A stretch of DNA of 64,000 nucleotides, taken from assembly GCA_016841665.1 (NCBI GenBank), contig JAENYT010000005.1, positions 1 to 64,000 of the forward strand. Reading direction: 5' to 3'. The position numbers were made by a program, and so were the translations under genes. Under the pieces are notes generated by a model. That model did no database searches. It saw only the letters and a list, made by a program, of their open reading frames with translations, and was not told the DNA's origin. The stretch comes from Methanobacteriota archaeon (GTDB taxonomy: Archaea > Halobacteriota > Methanomicrobia > Methanomicrobiales > Methanomicrobiaceae). Positions 24,714 to 33,283 of this stretch are shown here, one piece after another; the stretch's first letter is position 1, and every line of letters starts with the position of its first letter.

Positions 24714-26100
24714 TGTAATCCCTTCCCAATCTATTGATGACAAATCGTTTTTTGAACGCCCCGGTCCGGGGAATCGTGCTCACGATATTGATGTTCAGTT
24801 CAAATTCATTTCCAAGCATGGTATCAAAGGCATCTTTAAGGTGCAGACAATCGGTGTTTGAAAAGCCCTCCTGTTTGACGATATTGATTGATATCCTATC
24901 GATGTCTTCCTGAATAATTTGTGATTCGGTAACATTTCGCATATTCTTCATCGGGAATGTGAGAAGAGAGGGGGAATATATCATTCCTTTCGGGGAAATA
25001 ATGAAATCCTCAAGCGATGTATCGACCTTGAATATCGTAGGTAGAGTTCTCCCGCAATCACACGAATCCCCCGCATACCCGGTGAAATCATTGAGCGCAT
25101 ACCTGATAAACGGCATCGCATAATTATGGAGAGAAGTCGTCACGGTAAATCCTTTTTCACCATCACGCACCACCTCTCCGTTCTGCACGATTTCAGTAAT
25201 CCCATCAATCATGGTCAGATGATACCTGTTCTCAGCACATTCGGTTGCTGAGATGGCTCGCTCGGCCTGCCCATAGAATCCGAAGAGTTTTGTGCGAAAT
25301 CTCTTTTCAATAAGTCCTCTTTGATGGTCATACATCGGTTCCGAAGAGTAGAACAAAGCATTAAGATCGTAAAAGGTATCCTCAAATTCCAGATATTTCG
25401 CCAGAATATACGCCGTTGAGGGATAGGACTGAATGTACTTTACCCGGTGTTTTCGCAATAGTTCGAATATCTTCGGAAAATTGTCAATGCTCAGACAATA
25501 CGAGGGAAATATCAACCTGTTCATGATATACGATCGTCTGAAAAGATACCGGTCATTGCAATCTTTGACCGGTTTATCCCCCACAAAACGGGCAATAAGT
25601 GAATTGCGTATATACCCGCCCCATAGATTTCTCCTGTAGGCAATTGCATAATTCAGTACATCCAGATCCCGGGATACGAGGAATTGCAATGGCGTGCCGG
25701 TTGTTCCGCTGGTGTGCATAACCAGCGGGTGCTTCTCATTCGGGGAGATCAATCGGGTATAATTGGAAGAGATATCCGCTTTCGTGATAATCGGCAATTT
25801 CTCCAGATCGTCCAAGTTCCTGATCCGATCTATGTCGATCCCGTGGTCATCGTACAGTTTCCGGTAAAAGGGAACATGGCGATAGGCAAAATTGACAATG
25901 GTTTGCAGGTGCTTGTTCTGGTATGCCTCGAACAGGTGATTATCCCACCGTTCGGTTTCCTGCAGTAATGCGAAAAAATCAAAAAATTGCTTGCTTCTAT
26001 GCACAGCCCATGCGTTCAGTTCAAACAGGTTTATTCCCAGTGTCTGAATGCCGTGCGGCATATGATGATAGTACCTGATAAGATGCTCATTCACGTTCAT
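24688..26100 (-). CDS. CapK/PaaK-like adenylate-forming enzyme
   Basis: The 470-residue protein shows the ANL-superfamily phosphate-binding motif HTSGTTGTPLQFLVS, an acidic-aromatic FYGQAERAI region and a C-terminal CDCGRTLPTIFKVDTSLEDF segment as in phenylacetate-CoA ligases. Within polysaccharide loci such proteins are known as CapK; their substrate is usually unknown, and acyl-group activation for glycan decoration is a plausible role. It is clearly distinct from the two PaaK enzymes at 52.8-55.4 kb (longer N-terminus, divergent motifs). It overlaps the upstream gene by 14 bases and the downstream glycosyltransferase by about 25-55 bases. Confidence 0.82.
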   Translation of the reverse strand: MNVNEHLIRYYHHMPHGIQTLGINLFELNAWAVHRSKQFFDFFALLQETERWDNHLFEAYQNKHLQTIVNFAYRHVPFYRKLYDDHGIDIDRIRNLDDLEKLPIITKADISSNYTRLISPNEKHPLVMHTSGTTGTPLQFLVSRDLDVLNYAIAYRRNLWGGYIRNSLIARFVGDKPVKDCNDRYLFRRSYIMNRLIFPSYCLSIDNFPKIFELLRKHRVKYIQSYPSTAYILAKYLEFEDTFYDLNALFYSSEPMYDHQRGLIEKRFRTKLFGFYGQAERAISATECAENRYHLTMIDGITEIVQNGEVVRDGEKGFTVTTSLHNYAMPFIRYALNDFTGYAGDSCDCGRTLPTIFKVDTSLEDFIISPKGMIYSPSLLTFPMKNMRNVTESQIIQEDIDRISINIVKQEGFSNTDCLHLKDAFDTMLGNEFELNINIVSTIPRTGAFKKRFVINRLGRDYIERAFERT

Positions 26101-27286
26101 GCACCTCCAGCATCGTTGCCAACGCTCGCATCATCCATGCCTGGGCCCACCGCATATAGGGAATGGTGGTTGAAAACCAGAACCACTTCTGGTGGTTGAA
26201 ATATCCGCAGGGATTGAGCATTTCAGAGATGGTATAGTCGGCAATCTGGTGTGCGAACTCACGATACTCGTGATTACCGGTCAGGTCGAATAGGTTTGAG
26301 AACGTCAGGATTCCCTGCGCCTGATGATGGATATCAACCGGCCATGCCCTCGGCAACCGCCATTTCGACCGTCCATTCTCATCGAATTGCGCATTTTTAT
26401 AGAAATCCGCTCCCCTCTGGAGGGCATCGTGGAGGGCTGCATCGGCTTGGTCGCCGTATCGGATGACGTCGCAGATCGCGTCAAGAATAAATCCCTGGTG
26501 GAAGTCAATTTGCATGCGTTCAGTCTCTGCCGCAGGGTTCTTGCTATAGGCCCAGGATCCATCCTCTTTTTGTTCAGAAATGGAATAATTGAATGAATTT
26601 TCTGAAAATTCAATCAGCTTCGCTTCTTTTGTGTAGGAATACACTCTTGCAAGGAAAGCCGCTCCCAGCATATTCGCATTATGGACAATATGGTGATCGA
26701 TCGGGGTATAGCTGAAGCATATCCCGTTCCTCATTTCTGTGATATTCAAATCATTCAGGATAAAATCGCAGCAATGTTCAGCAATTTGCAGGTAGAACGC
26801 ATTCCGGGTTACATCATAGAGATCCAGAAATGAATTACCGATATATGCGGTATTGACAACCGTAGGGAGGTTTTCTTCAGAGAATCTCGTGACATCCTGC
26901 CATGGGAAGTTGAATCCCCAGCAATAATGCGAATACCCTTTGGACCGTCCAGCTAGTAAGTACTGCACAAGTCTGGTGGATAGTGCATCAAACTCATCCT
27001 GTTTGAGAAAACCTGCCCTGGAGAGGTTGCAGTATGCAGATAAAAACAGCCCCAGTGCCTTTGGATTTCTGCCCGGCTTCACACCGAACAATCCACGCAG
27101 ATCAACAGGCGAGTAGACGAACATCTGGGTCATCAGGATTTTCAGGTACGTACCGGGCAACGACTTCAGGATTGGTGAATTAAGGGCGTCATACGGGTCA
27201 TACCCACTGAAATCTTCCCTGCGCACGTAGTGATCCAGTGTTGTCACGACGTTTCGTAGTCGGACTGGATCGGGTCTCCTTCTCAT
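26087..27286 (-). CDS. (alpha/alpha)6-barrel-like glycan cluster protein
   Basis: The 399-residue product (from ATG 27286, GAGGAT eight bases upstream) is helical with repeated W/Y/H-rich turns: SHYCWGFNFPWQDVTRF, PTVVNTAYIGNSFLDLYDVT, NANMLGAAFLARVYSYT, IDFHQGFILDAICDVIRY, WPVDIHHQAQGILTFSNL. This pattern suggests a six-hairpin (alpha/alpha)6 toroid as in glycoside hydrolases, epimerases or lyase N-domains. Relatives are often misnamed delta-aminolevulinic acid dehydratase. No signal peptide is present, so it acts in the cytoplasm. Longer starts at 27301 and 27445 lack binding sites. Function unknown; sugar-chain modification is inferred from context. Confidence 0.65.
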   Translation of the reverse strand: MRRRPDPVRLRNVVTTLDHYVRREDFSGYDPYDALNSPILKSLPGTYLKILMTQMFVYSPVDLRGLFGVKPGRNPKALGLFLSAYCNLSRAGFLKQDEFDALSTRLVQYLLAGRSKGYSHYCWGFNFPWQDVTRFSEENLPTVVNTAYIGNSFLDLYDVTRNAFYLQIAEHCCDFILNDLNITEMRNGICFSYTPIDHHIVHNANMLGAAFLARVYSYTKEAKLIEFSENSFNYSISEQKEDGSWAYSKNPAAETERMQIDFHQGFILDAICDVIRYGDQADAALHDALQRGADFYKNAQFDENGRSKWRLPRAWPVDIHHQAQGILTFSNLFDLTGNHEYREFAHQIADYTISEMLNPCGYFNHQKWFWFSTTIPYMRWAQAWMMRALATMLEVHERE

Positions 27287-27290
27287 ACAA

Positions 27291-28316
27291 TCAATCCTCA
27301 TCAACAATACGAACAAGTTCGGAGAGAACCTCTGCTTTGACACGTTTGCACCGTTGTAAATCCGGTGGTTTTTTGTCAAAGCAGGCACCGGCGATATGGT
27401 CGATGATCTCCCCGGCATCTCTGGAATAAAAGATTTTTCCTGCACGGATCAATTCCTGATCCACCGAAAGCAGGTTCTTGCTCGGGAAAAAGGATACTGC
27501 AGTTGTTCCCATGCACGCAGCTTCCCGGGCCATCGTTCCCGACCCCGTGAGGACCGCACGGGCATGGTAGCAGAGATCAAGGCCGTTGACAGGGCTGTCC
27601 GGGATAAAAACCCCATTATCCTGCCTGAGATAGGCGAAGTCAGCCATTTCACGGGGGAGATACACCACATTCAGGTTTTCCCTCTCTGCGAGGCGCAGGA
27701 GATCAGGAACGATGCTTGCTTTATCCTTGACATAAAACGATCCAAGGGCCTCGGGCCGAATTGCGATGAAGTCGCGGAATGGAATGGTTTCAAAAAAGTC
27801 GGGATCGGGCTTGAAATCGGCGATATACACATCCTCCTTGTAGCCGTCGTACGAGATGATGGTGTCGGGATCGGCATACAGGGAGAATCGTTCCCGGCAC
27901 GCCCGTGGTAGGAACAGGTAATCAGCCATGAGTTTGAATTTCATCTCCAGATCCTGAAGAGAAGATGTTTTTTGGTGAAATTTCAAATCGTTGTCGCAGA
28001 AAAGGATTGATGTGGCTCCCCTGAGCCGTGCTATCAACGTGCTCATGCCATTCTCGAAGGAAAGTGCATAATCAGGGTTCTTAACCCTGAAAAAGAGCGT
28101 AATCGTTCGATACATCATGGCCATGGTCTTTCTCAGCGGATCCCGGTAATCCGTGCCGATGACCTCCCCCGAGAGTCCGAATGAACGGGCGAGGCCCACG
28201 GTTTCCGCCCGGTCGCGCAGGGTGATCGTTATCTCATAGTTCTGCAGTTCCGGGAGAAGGGAGGAGAAAAAATGAGAATGTGACGGATTGATGATATCAA
28301 CCCAGATGGTTGTCAT
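27291..28316 (-). CDS. DUF354 family (GT-B-like) protein
   Basis: This 341-residue protein matches DUF354: N-terminal MTTIWVDIINPSHSHFFSSLL, central DYALSFENGMSTLIARLRGATSI and C-terminal ARAVLTGSGTMAREAACMGTTAVSFFP, which resembles the donor-binding region of UDP-GlcNAc 2-epimerase and GT-B enzymes. The family is common in archaeal surface-glycan loci and its activity is unproven. Its start overlaps the stop of the WecC-like gene (ATGA), and the six-hairpin gene follows immediately. Coupling in the operon suggests a sugar-transfer or nucleotide-sugar step. Confidence 0.8.
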   Translation of the reverse strand: MTTIWVDIINPSHSHFFSSLLPELQNYEITITLRDRAETVGLARSFGLSGEVIGTDYRDPLRKTMAMMYRTITLFFRVKNPDYALSFENGMSTLIARLRGATSILFCDNDLKFHQKTSSLQDLEMKFKLMADYLFLPRACRERFSLYADPDTIISYDGYKEDVYIADFKPDPDFFETIPFRDFIAIRPEALGSFYVKDKASIVPDLLRLAERENLNVVYLPREMADFAYLRQDNGVFIPDSPVNGLDLCYHARAVLTGSGTMAREAACMGTTAVSFFPSKNLLSVDQELIRAGKIFYSRDAGEIIDHIAGACFDKKPPDLQRCKRVKAEVLSELVRIVDED

Positions 28317-29626
28317 AACGGTATCACCTTGTCATCCATGACAGGGATGGATACTTCTGTGGGTAACTCCTCCAGTCCCTGCGGTTCCGGTTCCCCATTT
28401 CCCATAATTTTGATGGTGAACCCGTGTGCCTTCCATCTCTGCGAATCAAGAATATTCCTGGTATCGATGACGTTTTTCCTCCGCATTTGCACCTTTGAGG
28501 GGTCAATCTGCTGGAATACCGTATGGTCTGAAATGAGGACAATACAGTCACTGTCCGAGAGAGCGGATGGTAGATCTAATAACGGATAGTCAAATGCGTT
28601 CACGAACGGATCATAACATTTTATGGCATACCCCTCGTTTTCGCAGAGCTGAATAAATTTAAGTGCCGGTGATTCCCTCGTGTCACCCACATTTCCTTTA
28701 TAACTCACCCCGAAAATGGTGACCGTGGGTTCTTTCACCCCTTTCAGGATCCCTCTCAGGATATGGATGACGAAATTCGGCATCGAGTCGTTGATGTCGC
28801 GTGATAGGTGAATGATGCCGGTTTTCGTTGAATTTTCCGTTAAAAACCAGGGATCGATCGCGATACAGTGACCCCCGACACCGGGCCCGGGGTTATGGAT
28901 GGTGCATCGCGGGTGCTTGTTTGCGAGCTTGATGGCATTCCAGATATTAATCCCGGATTCTTCAGCAATCTTCGCCAGCTCGTTGGCGAGCGCAATATTC
29001 ACGTCACGGTAGGTATTTTCCAGTAATTTGATGAATTCCGCATTCCGCACGTTTGTCAGGAAGATGGATCCCTGCACAAAGGAGGAATACAGTTCTCTGG
29101 CGCGCATGCCCGATTCCGGGTTGGTCCCGCCGATAATGCGATCATTGTGTACCATTTCGTGGATGGTGTTCCCCGGTATCGCCCGCTCCGGACAATGCGC
29201 ATAAAAGAAATCAGATCCGGATAATCCACTTTTTTCAAGAATGGGGATCACAATACGCTCGCTCGCTCCGGGAGGCACTGTCGATTCCAGGACAACAAGA
29301 TCCTGTTTCTTCAATTTCGTTGCGATCATGGCCGCAGCAGCGCGAACATAGCTCAGATCTGCGATCCTGAGCGATTTATTCAACGGTGTAGGGACCGCGA
29401 TGATGAACGCATCCGCCTCAGAAATGGTGTTCTGCGCGATGAAATGGTCCTTTGCCTGATCAAATAATTCCTGCAATCCCGCCTCCTCGATATGAATATT
29501 CCCTGCATTCAGCGAATCTATGACCTGTTGATTCACATCTACCCCAATGACCTCATGACCGCCCTTTGCAAACAGCAGAGCAGTGGGAAGGCCTATGTAC
29601 CCGAGTCCCAGAACAGAAATCTTCAT
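28313..29626 (-). CDS. wecC: UDP-N-acetyl-D-mannosamine dehydrogenase-type nucleotide-sugar dehydrogenase
   Basis: The 437-residue enzyme has a Rossmann start (MKISVLGLGYIGLPTALLFA), the central helix region FIKLLENTYRDVNIALANELA, and the catalytic segment NPGPGVGGHCIAIDPWF with the active-site Cys. The C-terminal UDP-binding domain contains VTIFGVSYKGNVGDTRESPAL. This pattern fits the WecC branch, which oxidises UDP-ManNAc to UDP-ManNAcA with two NAD+. It directly follows the WecB-like epimerase (4-base gap), forming the standard two-step route from UDP-GlcNAc. A UDP-Glc or UDP-GalNAc specificity cannot be fully excluded. Confidence 0.88.
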   Translation of the reverse strand: MKISVLGLGYIGLPTALLFAKGGHEVIGVDVNQQVIDSLNAGNIHIEEAGLQELFDQAKDHFIAQNTISEADAFIIAVPTPLNKSLRIADLSYVRAAAAMIATKLKKQDLVVLESTVPPGASERIVIPILEKSGLSGSDFFYAHCPERAIPGNTIHEMVHNDRIIGGTNPESGMRARELYSSFVQGSIFLTNVRNAEFIKLLENTYRDVNIALANELAKIAEESGINIWNAIKLANKHPRCTIHNPGPGVGGHCIAIDPWFLTENSTKTGIIHLSRDINDSMPNFVIHILRGILKGVKEPTVTIFGVSYKGNVGDTRESPALKFIQLCENEGYAIKCYDPFVNAFDYPLLDLPSALSDSDCIVLISDHTVFQQIDPSKVQMRRKNVIDTRNILDSQRWKAHGFTIKIMGNGEPEPQGLEELPTEVSIPVMDDKVIPL

Positions 29627-29630
29627 GATG

Positions 29631-30704
29631 CTACCCCGAATGGTCCAGTATGTTTACAATGTTCCTCGCCGCATTTCCATCACCAAAAGGATTCACCCAG
29701 TCAGGCTTCCTTTCAAGCATCTCATGTGTTTTTTCTACCATCTCGCCGGATGAACAATCAGACAGAATATTCGCCCCCACGAGCAGGGTTTCGGGTCTTT
29801 CTGTGTTCTTTCTGACTGTCACACAGGGTACGCCAAGAATGCAGCTCTCCTCCTGGATCCCTCCGGAATCGGTCAGAATGCACCTTGCATGGGCTTCAAA
29901 CTGAAGAAACTCAAGATACCCGACCGGATCGATAATGTGGATTGAACCGGGGGATAGTCCCATCGCGGTCATCTGCTTTTTGGTACGGGGGTGCATGGGA
30001 AACACAACCGGCATAGAAAACTCATCATAAATGGCATTCAGCCCATTCAGAAGTTCACACAATGTTGCAGGACTGTCCACGTTCTCCGGACGGTGGAATG
30101 TGACGAGAAAAAACTCTTTGGATTTCAGCCCGAATTGTTCTAAGACGTCGTAATTTCTGCAGGATATCTGCACATTTTGGTGCACCGCATCGACAATCGT
30201 ATTCCCGGTAAGATGGATCTTGTTTTGGTCAATACCTTCATTTTTCAGGTTTTTGACCGCCTCCGGGGTTGGAGCAAAGAGATAATCGGAGATATGATCG
30301 GTAACCACCCGGTTGATTTCTTCAGGCAGTCTCCTGTCAAAGCACCTGAGTCCCGCCTCAACATGGCCGATTGGCTTGTGCAGCTTCGACGCCGCCAGTG
30401 CCGCAGCAAGGACGGTATTGGTATCCCCCTGAACAAGGATGAATTCGGGAGGATTCTCAAGGAGCAACGATTCCACGCCGGCCATAATTTTTCCCGTCTG
30501 CGCGGCATGGGAGCCGGATCCTGCATTCAAATTATACTGTGGGCGTGGCAGCCGCAATTCATCAAAAAATGTTTGATCCATTTCAAACGAATAGTGCTGT
30601 CCGGAATGGATGAGGTAATAATCGATACTCTGTTGCTCGCATTCTCGAATAATCGGAGCCATTTTGATTATCTCGGGACGGGTCCCCAACGTAATTGCAA
30701 TCAT
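29631..30704 (-). CDS. wecB: UDP-N-acetylglucosamine 2-epimerase (non-hydrolysing)
   Basis: The 357-residue protein shows all family marks: MIAITLGTRPEIIKMAPII, HSGQHYSFEMDQTFF, VQGDTNTVLAAALAASKL, HVEAGLRCFDRRLPEEINRV, and the C-terminal LTDSGGIQEESCILGVPCVTVRKNTERPETL. It interconverts UDP-GlcNAc and UDP-ManNAc by a 2-epimerisation. Asp, Glu and His residues in GDTN, EEINR and GQH match the known active site. The gene sits between a GT2 gene and wecC on the minus strand. Confidence 0.93.
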   Translation of the reverse strand: MIAITLGTRPEIIKMAPIIRECEQQSIDYYLIHSGQHYSFEMDQTFFDELRLPRPQYNLNAGSGSHAAQTGKIMAGVESLLLENPPEFILVQGDTNTVLAAALAASKLHKPIGHVEAGLRCFDRRLPEEINRVVTDHISDYLFAPTPEAVKNLKNEGIDQNKIHLTGNTIVDAVHQNVQISCRNYDVLEQFGLKSKEFFLVTFHRPENVDSPATLCELLNGLNAIYDEFSMPVVFPMHPRTKKQMTAMGLSPGSIHIIDPVGYLEFLQFEAHARCILTDSGGIQEESCILGVPCVTVRKNTERPETLLVGANILSDCSSGEMVEKTHEMLERKPDWVNPFGDGNAARNIVNILDHSG

Positions 30705-30713
30705 CGTAAAACC

Positions 30714-31679
30714 TCAATTACGGACACTTTTCATGATCGCAACAATTGTGTTGAGAATTATGCCTGAAGCGAATAGCAACAATCCCAGTATCACTGCAAA
30801 TGCTGCAATCACGGTTAATGAGAAGGGAAAGATGTGAGACGCATAGAACTGGGATACTGCGATTGTGGCGATGATTATACCCAGGAACGAGAGAAAGGCT
30901 CCGGGAAGCCCAAAAAACAGAAGAGGTCTTTTATACCCGATAAACCCGACGAGATTGACGAGAATATCCACTCCATGGGGAACAGGATGTTGTTTGTGCT
31001 TATTCGGAACATCGTAGTTGATTTCTATCGGGACTTCTTTTATCCGTAAATTGCGAGAAGAAAAATGATGTATCATGTCCGACTCGATGTTGTACCCATT
31101 TGAGATAAAATCCATATTTTCCAGCGCCGATTTTCCCAGAGCCCTGAAACCGGACTGTGAATCCGTAGTTTTCACCTCAGATCCGGCATTGGTAAAAAAA
31201 TTCAATGTTTTTTGCCCGAATTTTCGATAAAAGGGTATTTGTGATGAGATATCCAGAAACCGCGATCCTATCACCATATCCGCTTCATCATCGAGGATCG
31301 GTTGTGCGATGGATGCAATATCCCCCGGATCGTGCTGTCCGTCACCGTCCAGCGCGATGACCGTGGAGAATCCCAATTCCTTCGCCCTTTGTATCCCGTG
31401 CATCAATGCATAGGCCTTTCCATGATTTTCCTTGAGCTGGACAATATCCGCCCCGGCCATCTCGGCAACCTTCGAGGTTCGGTCCGTTGAACCATCGTCC
31501 ACCACGATAACCGTATCTACATACATTTTTGACCTGAGCACGAGAGTGCCTATCATCATTTCCTCATTGAATGTAGGAATTACCGCAGCGATGTGGGTAG
31601 TACCTGATACAAAAGAGGCCATGGAAGGAGAATGTATACCCGGATCCACCTCCAAAGCCCCGCTCGTTTGCCCCCTCAT
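30714..31679 (-). CDS. GT2 glycosyltransferase with two C-terminal membrane helices (DPM1/AglD-like)
   Basis: The catalytic GT-A domain (about residues 28-235) contains AAVIPTFNEEMMIGTLV, VIVVDDGSTDRT, and ALDGDGQHDPGDIASIAQPI with the DxD-like motif. Two membrane helices follow (LLFFGLPGAFLSFLGIIIATIAV and SLTVIAAFAVILGLLLFASGIIL). Such proteins often make polyprenyl-phosphate sugars or start glycan synthesis. ATG 31679 was kept because a TATA box 28 bases upstream suggests leaderless translation from it. ATG 31622 has no binding site. Confidence 0.87.
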   Translation of the reverse strand: MRGQTSGALEVDPGIHSPSMASFVSGTTHIAAVIPTFNEEMMIGTLVLRSKMYVDTVIVVDDGSTDRTSKVAEMAGADIVQLKENHGKAYALMHGIQRAKELGFSTVIALDGDGQHDPGDIASIAQPILDDEADMVIGSRFLDISSQIPFYRKFGQKTLNFFTNAGSEVKTTDSQSGFRALGKSALENMDFISNGYNIESDMIHHFSSRNLRIKEVPIEINYDVPNKHKQHPVPHGVDILVNLVGFIGYKRPLLFFGLPGAFLSFLGIIIATIAVSQFYASHIFPFSLTVIAAFAVILGLLLFASGIILNTIVAIMKSVRN

Positions 31680-31982
31680 ATCGTGACCATTCCGGCGATT
31701 AATATAAATAACTATTTATTTATATTTATGGATATATCAAAAATGATAAGAGGAAATACTTTTTGCCAATTTTTTCCCTGATCGACGTGTTGAATCAATG
31801 CGAAATTGTTTTCCTTTGAAGCGATACGCCCCAGGAAATCCAGGACTACCTTCATTGAGTCTGAAATAGCTCAAACTGATTCTTGATGCCTGATATCGCT
31901 ACCGGACACGCACCATGGGCCTGACTGCACCATCGATGTGCCCGTTCAATCCGCAAGGTTCGGGTAAATTATACCTCCGGAT
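31680..31982. other. Intergenic region between two GT2 genes
   Basis: About 300 bases without a gene. It holds the AT-rich promoter for the gene at 30714-31679 (31701-31726) and the 3' flank of the upstream GT2. No convincing frame or RNA is seen in 31760-31980. Confidence 0.5.
31701..31726 (-). promoter_or_regulatory. Promoter with inverted repeat before the GT2 gene
   Basis: AATATAAATA (31701-31710) and TATTTATATT (31717-31726) form a perfect 10-bp inverted repeat around a 6-base spacer. The proximal arm lies about 28 bases upstream of ATG 31679 and can serve as TATA box. Because the repeat spans the box, a dimeric regulator could compete with TBP. Confidence 0.5.
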
Positions 31983-33026
31983 TCACTGTGCAAAGGGGGT
32001 TGATGTTTTCAAATTCCTGCTGTCCTTGATTCCCTTTAAATAGTATCGCAATTTGGTGAAATCCCTCTGGTATATACCATACAGGAACAGCGTGTACCAG
32101 AACTGAAATCCCATCTGGTAGAGTAAAAATTGCCGGTATTTCGCCGCAGCAGTATGTTTTTTGACAAAATATGCCCTATTCCTCGTCATAAAATAGGTAT
32201 TCAGCCCGCTCCCGCTTGTCGCACCCTCTTTATGCCATATTTTGGCTTTCCACGCGTACATGCTTGCATAGCCTTCCTTCTTCCCCCTCAAACACCAATC
32301 CGTCTCCTCCCAGTATGCGAAGAATGTATCATCCCACAACCCGATGGTGTCGATTACCTCCTTTTTGCACAGGATGCACGCGCCTCCGGCATAATCCACC
32401 TCATAATTTCGATCGTAATTCCCGGTATCCCGCTTATTCCTGGCGATGCAGGGCGAAATTCCGCGCAATAAATCAATCGACCCCCCGCCGGTATACTGGA
32501 TGACCCCGTCTTCATGGTAGTAGTAGGCTTTCGGCCCCACAAACCCTATATGCACGTCGCTTTCGGCGACAGCGACCATTTCCCCTAAAAATTCTCTGTC
32601 GACAACCACATCGTTGTTCAATAAGAGAATATAGTCTGCATTCAGGCAATTGAGCGCATACCGCATTCCGATATTATTCCCCTCGCTGCATCCGTAATTT
32701 TTCCCATTTTTAATGATGCGCAGTTTTCGGTCCGAAGGGATAGCACCGAGCGTATCAACTCCCCCGGATTCAACATTATCTCGGGTGTATTCGACAAGCG
32801 CAATGGGTTTGTTCTCCGGTTGATAGGATACAAAATCGGTGGCGACTTCAATATTCCCCTCACAATAGTCCCTGATGTTGCCGAGGGAATTGTCCTCAGA
32901 TCCATTATCCACGATAACTACCTCGTAGTTGGGATATGTGATTTGATACAGCGATTCCAGGCATTCCAGTGTATCTTTCCAACCATTCCAGTTCAGGATA
33001 ATTATCGCAACCTTGGGTGCCAGCAT
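31983..33026 (-). CDS. GT2 family glycosyltransferase (rhamnosyltransferase-like)
   Basis: From ATG 33026 (TGGAGG six bases upstream) the product has 347 residues. It contains the GT-A motifs KVAIIILNWNGWKDTLECLES, VVIVDNGSEDNS, YGCSEGNNIGMRYALN, DYILLLNNDVVVD, and CKKEVIDTIGLWDDTFFAYWEETDWCLRG. These are characteristic of bacterial-type GT2 rhamnosyl- and related transferases. About 45 extra residues sit between the VDNGSEDNS and NGKNYGCSEGNN motifs compared with typical members. The donor is unknown; dTDP-sugars from the nearby rml-type genes are plausible. Confidence 0.87.
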   Translation of the reverse strand: MLAPKVAIIILNWNGWKDTLECLESLYQITYPNYEVVIVDNGSEDNSLGNIRDYCEGNIEVATDFVSYQPENKPIALVEYTRDNVESGGVDTLGAIPSDRKLRIIKNGKNYGCSEGNNIGMRYALNCLNADYILLLNNDVVVDREFLGEMVAVAESDVHIGFVGPKAYYYHEDGVIQYTGGGSIDLLRGISPCIARNKRDTGNYDRNYEVDYAGGACILCKKEVIDTIGLWDDTFFAYWEETDWCLRGKKEGYASMYAWKAKIWHKEGATSGSGLNTYFMTRNRAYFVKKHTAAAKYRQFLLYQMGFQFWYTLFLYGIYQRDFTKLRYYLKGIKDSRNLKTSTPFAQ

Positions 33027-33078
33027 GGTAAATCCTCCAGAAAACAGCAGCAATGTAACAGGTCGTATAATAGTTGTT

Positions 33079-33089
33079 TATTTATAAAT
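33079..33089 (-). promoter_or_regulatory. TATA box for the rhamnosyltransferase-like gene
   Basis: ATTTATAAATA on the minus strand lies about 55 bases upstream of ATG 33026. The leader carries a clear GGAGG site. Confidence 0.45.
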
Positions 33090-33283
33090 CTTTTTCAATA
33101 TAATAATGACAGGTCTGCATTCCGCGCCGGTCTCTTCAAGGTCGCTGCCGATACGGGGATACAGGAAGGAAATTTTAACCCACCTTCCTATCCTCAGGGG
33201 CTCGATACAGAGTATTCCTCCTGCAGGCCTCCCGCACCCGCTGTGTGCAGAGAGGACCTTTTTCAGCAGACCGTTGAATGCTC

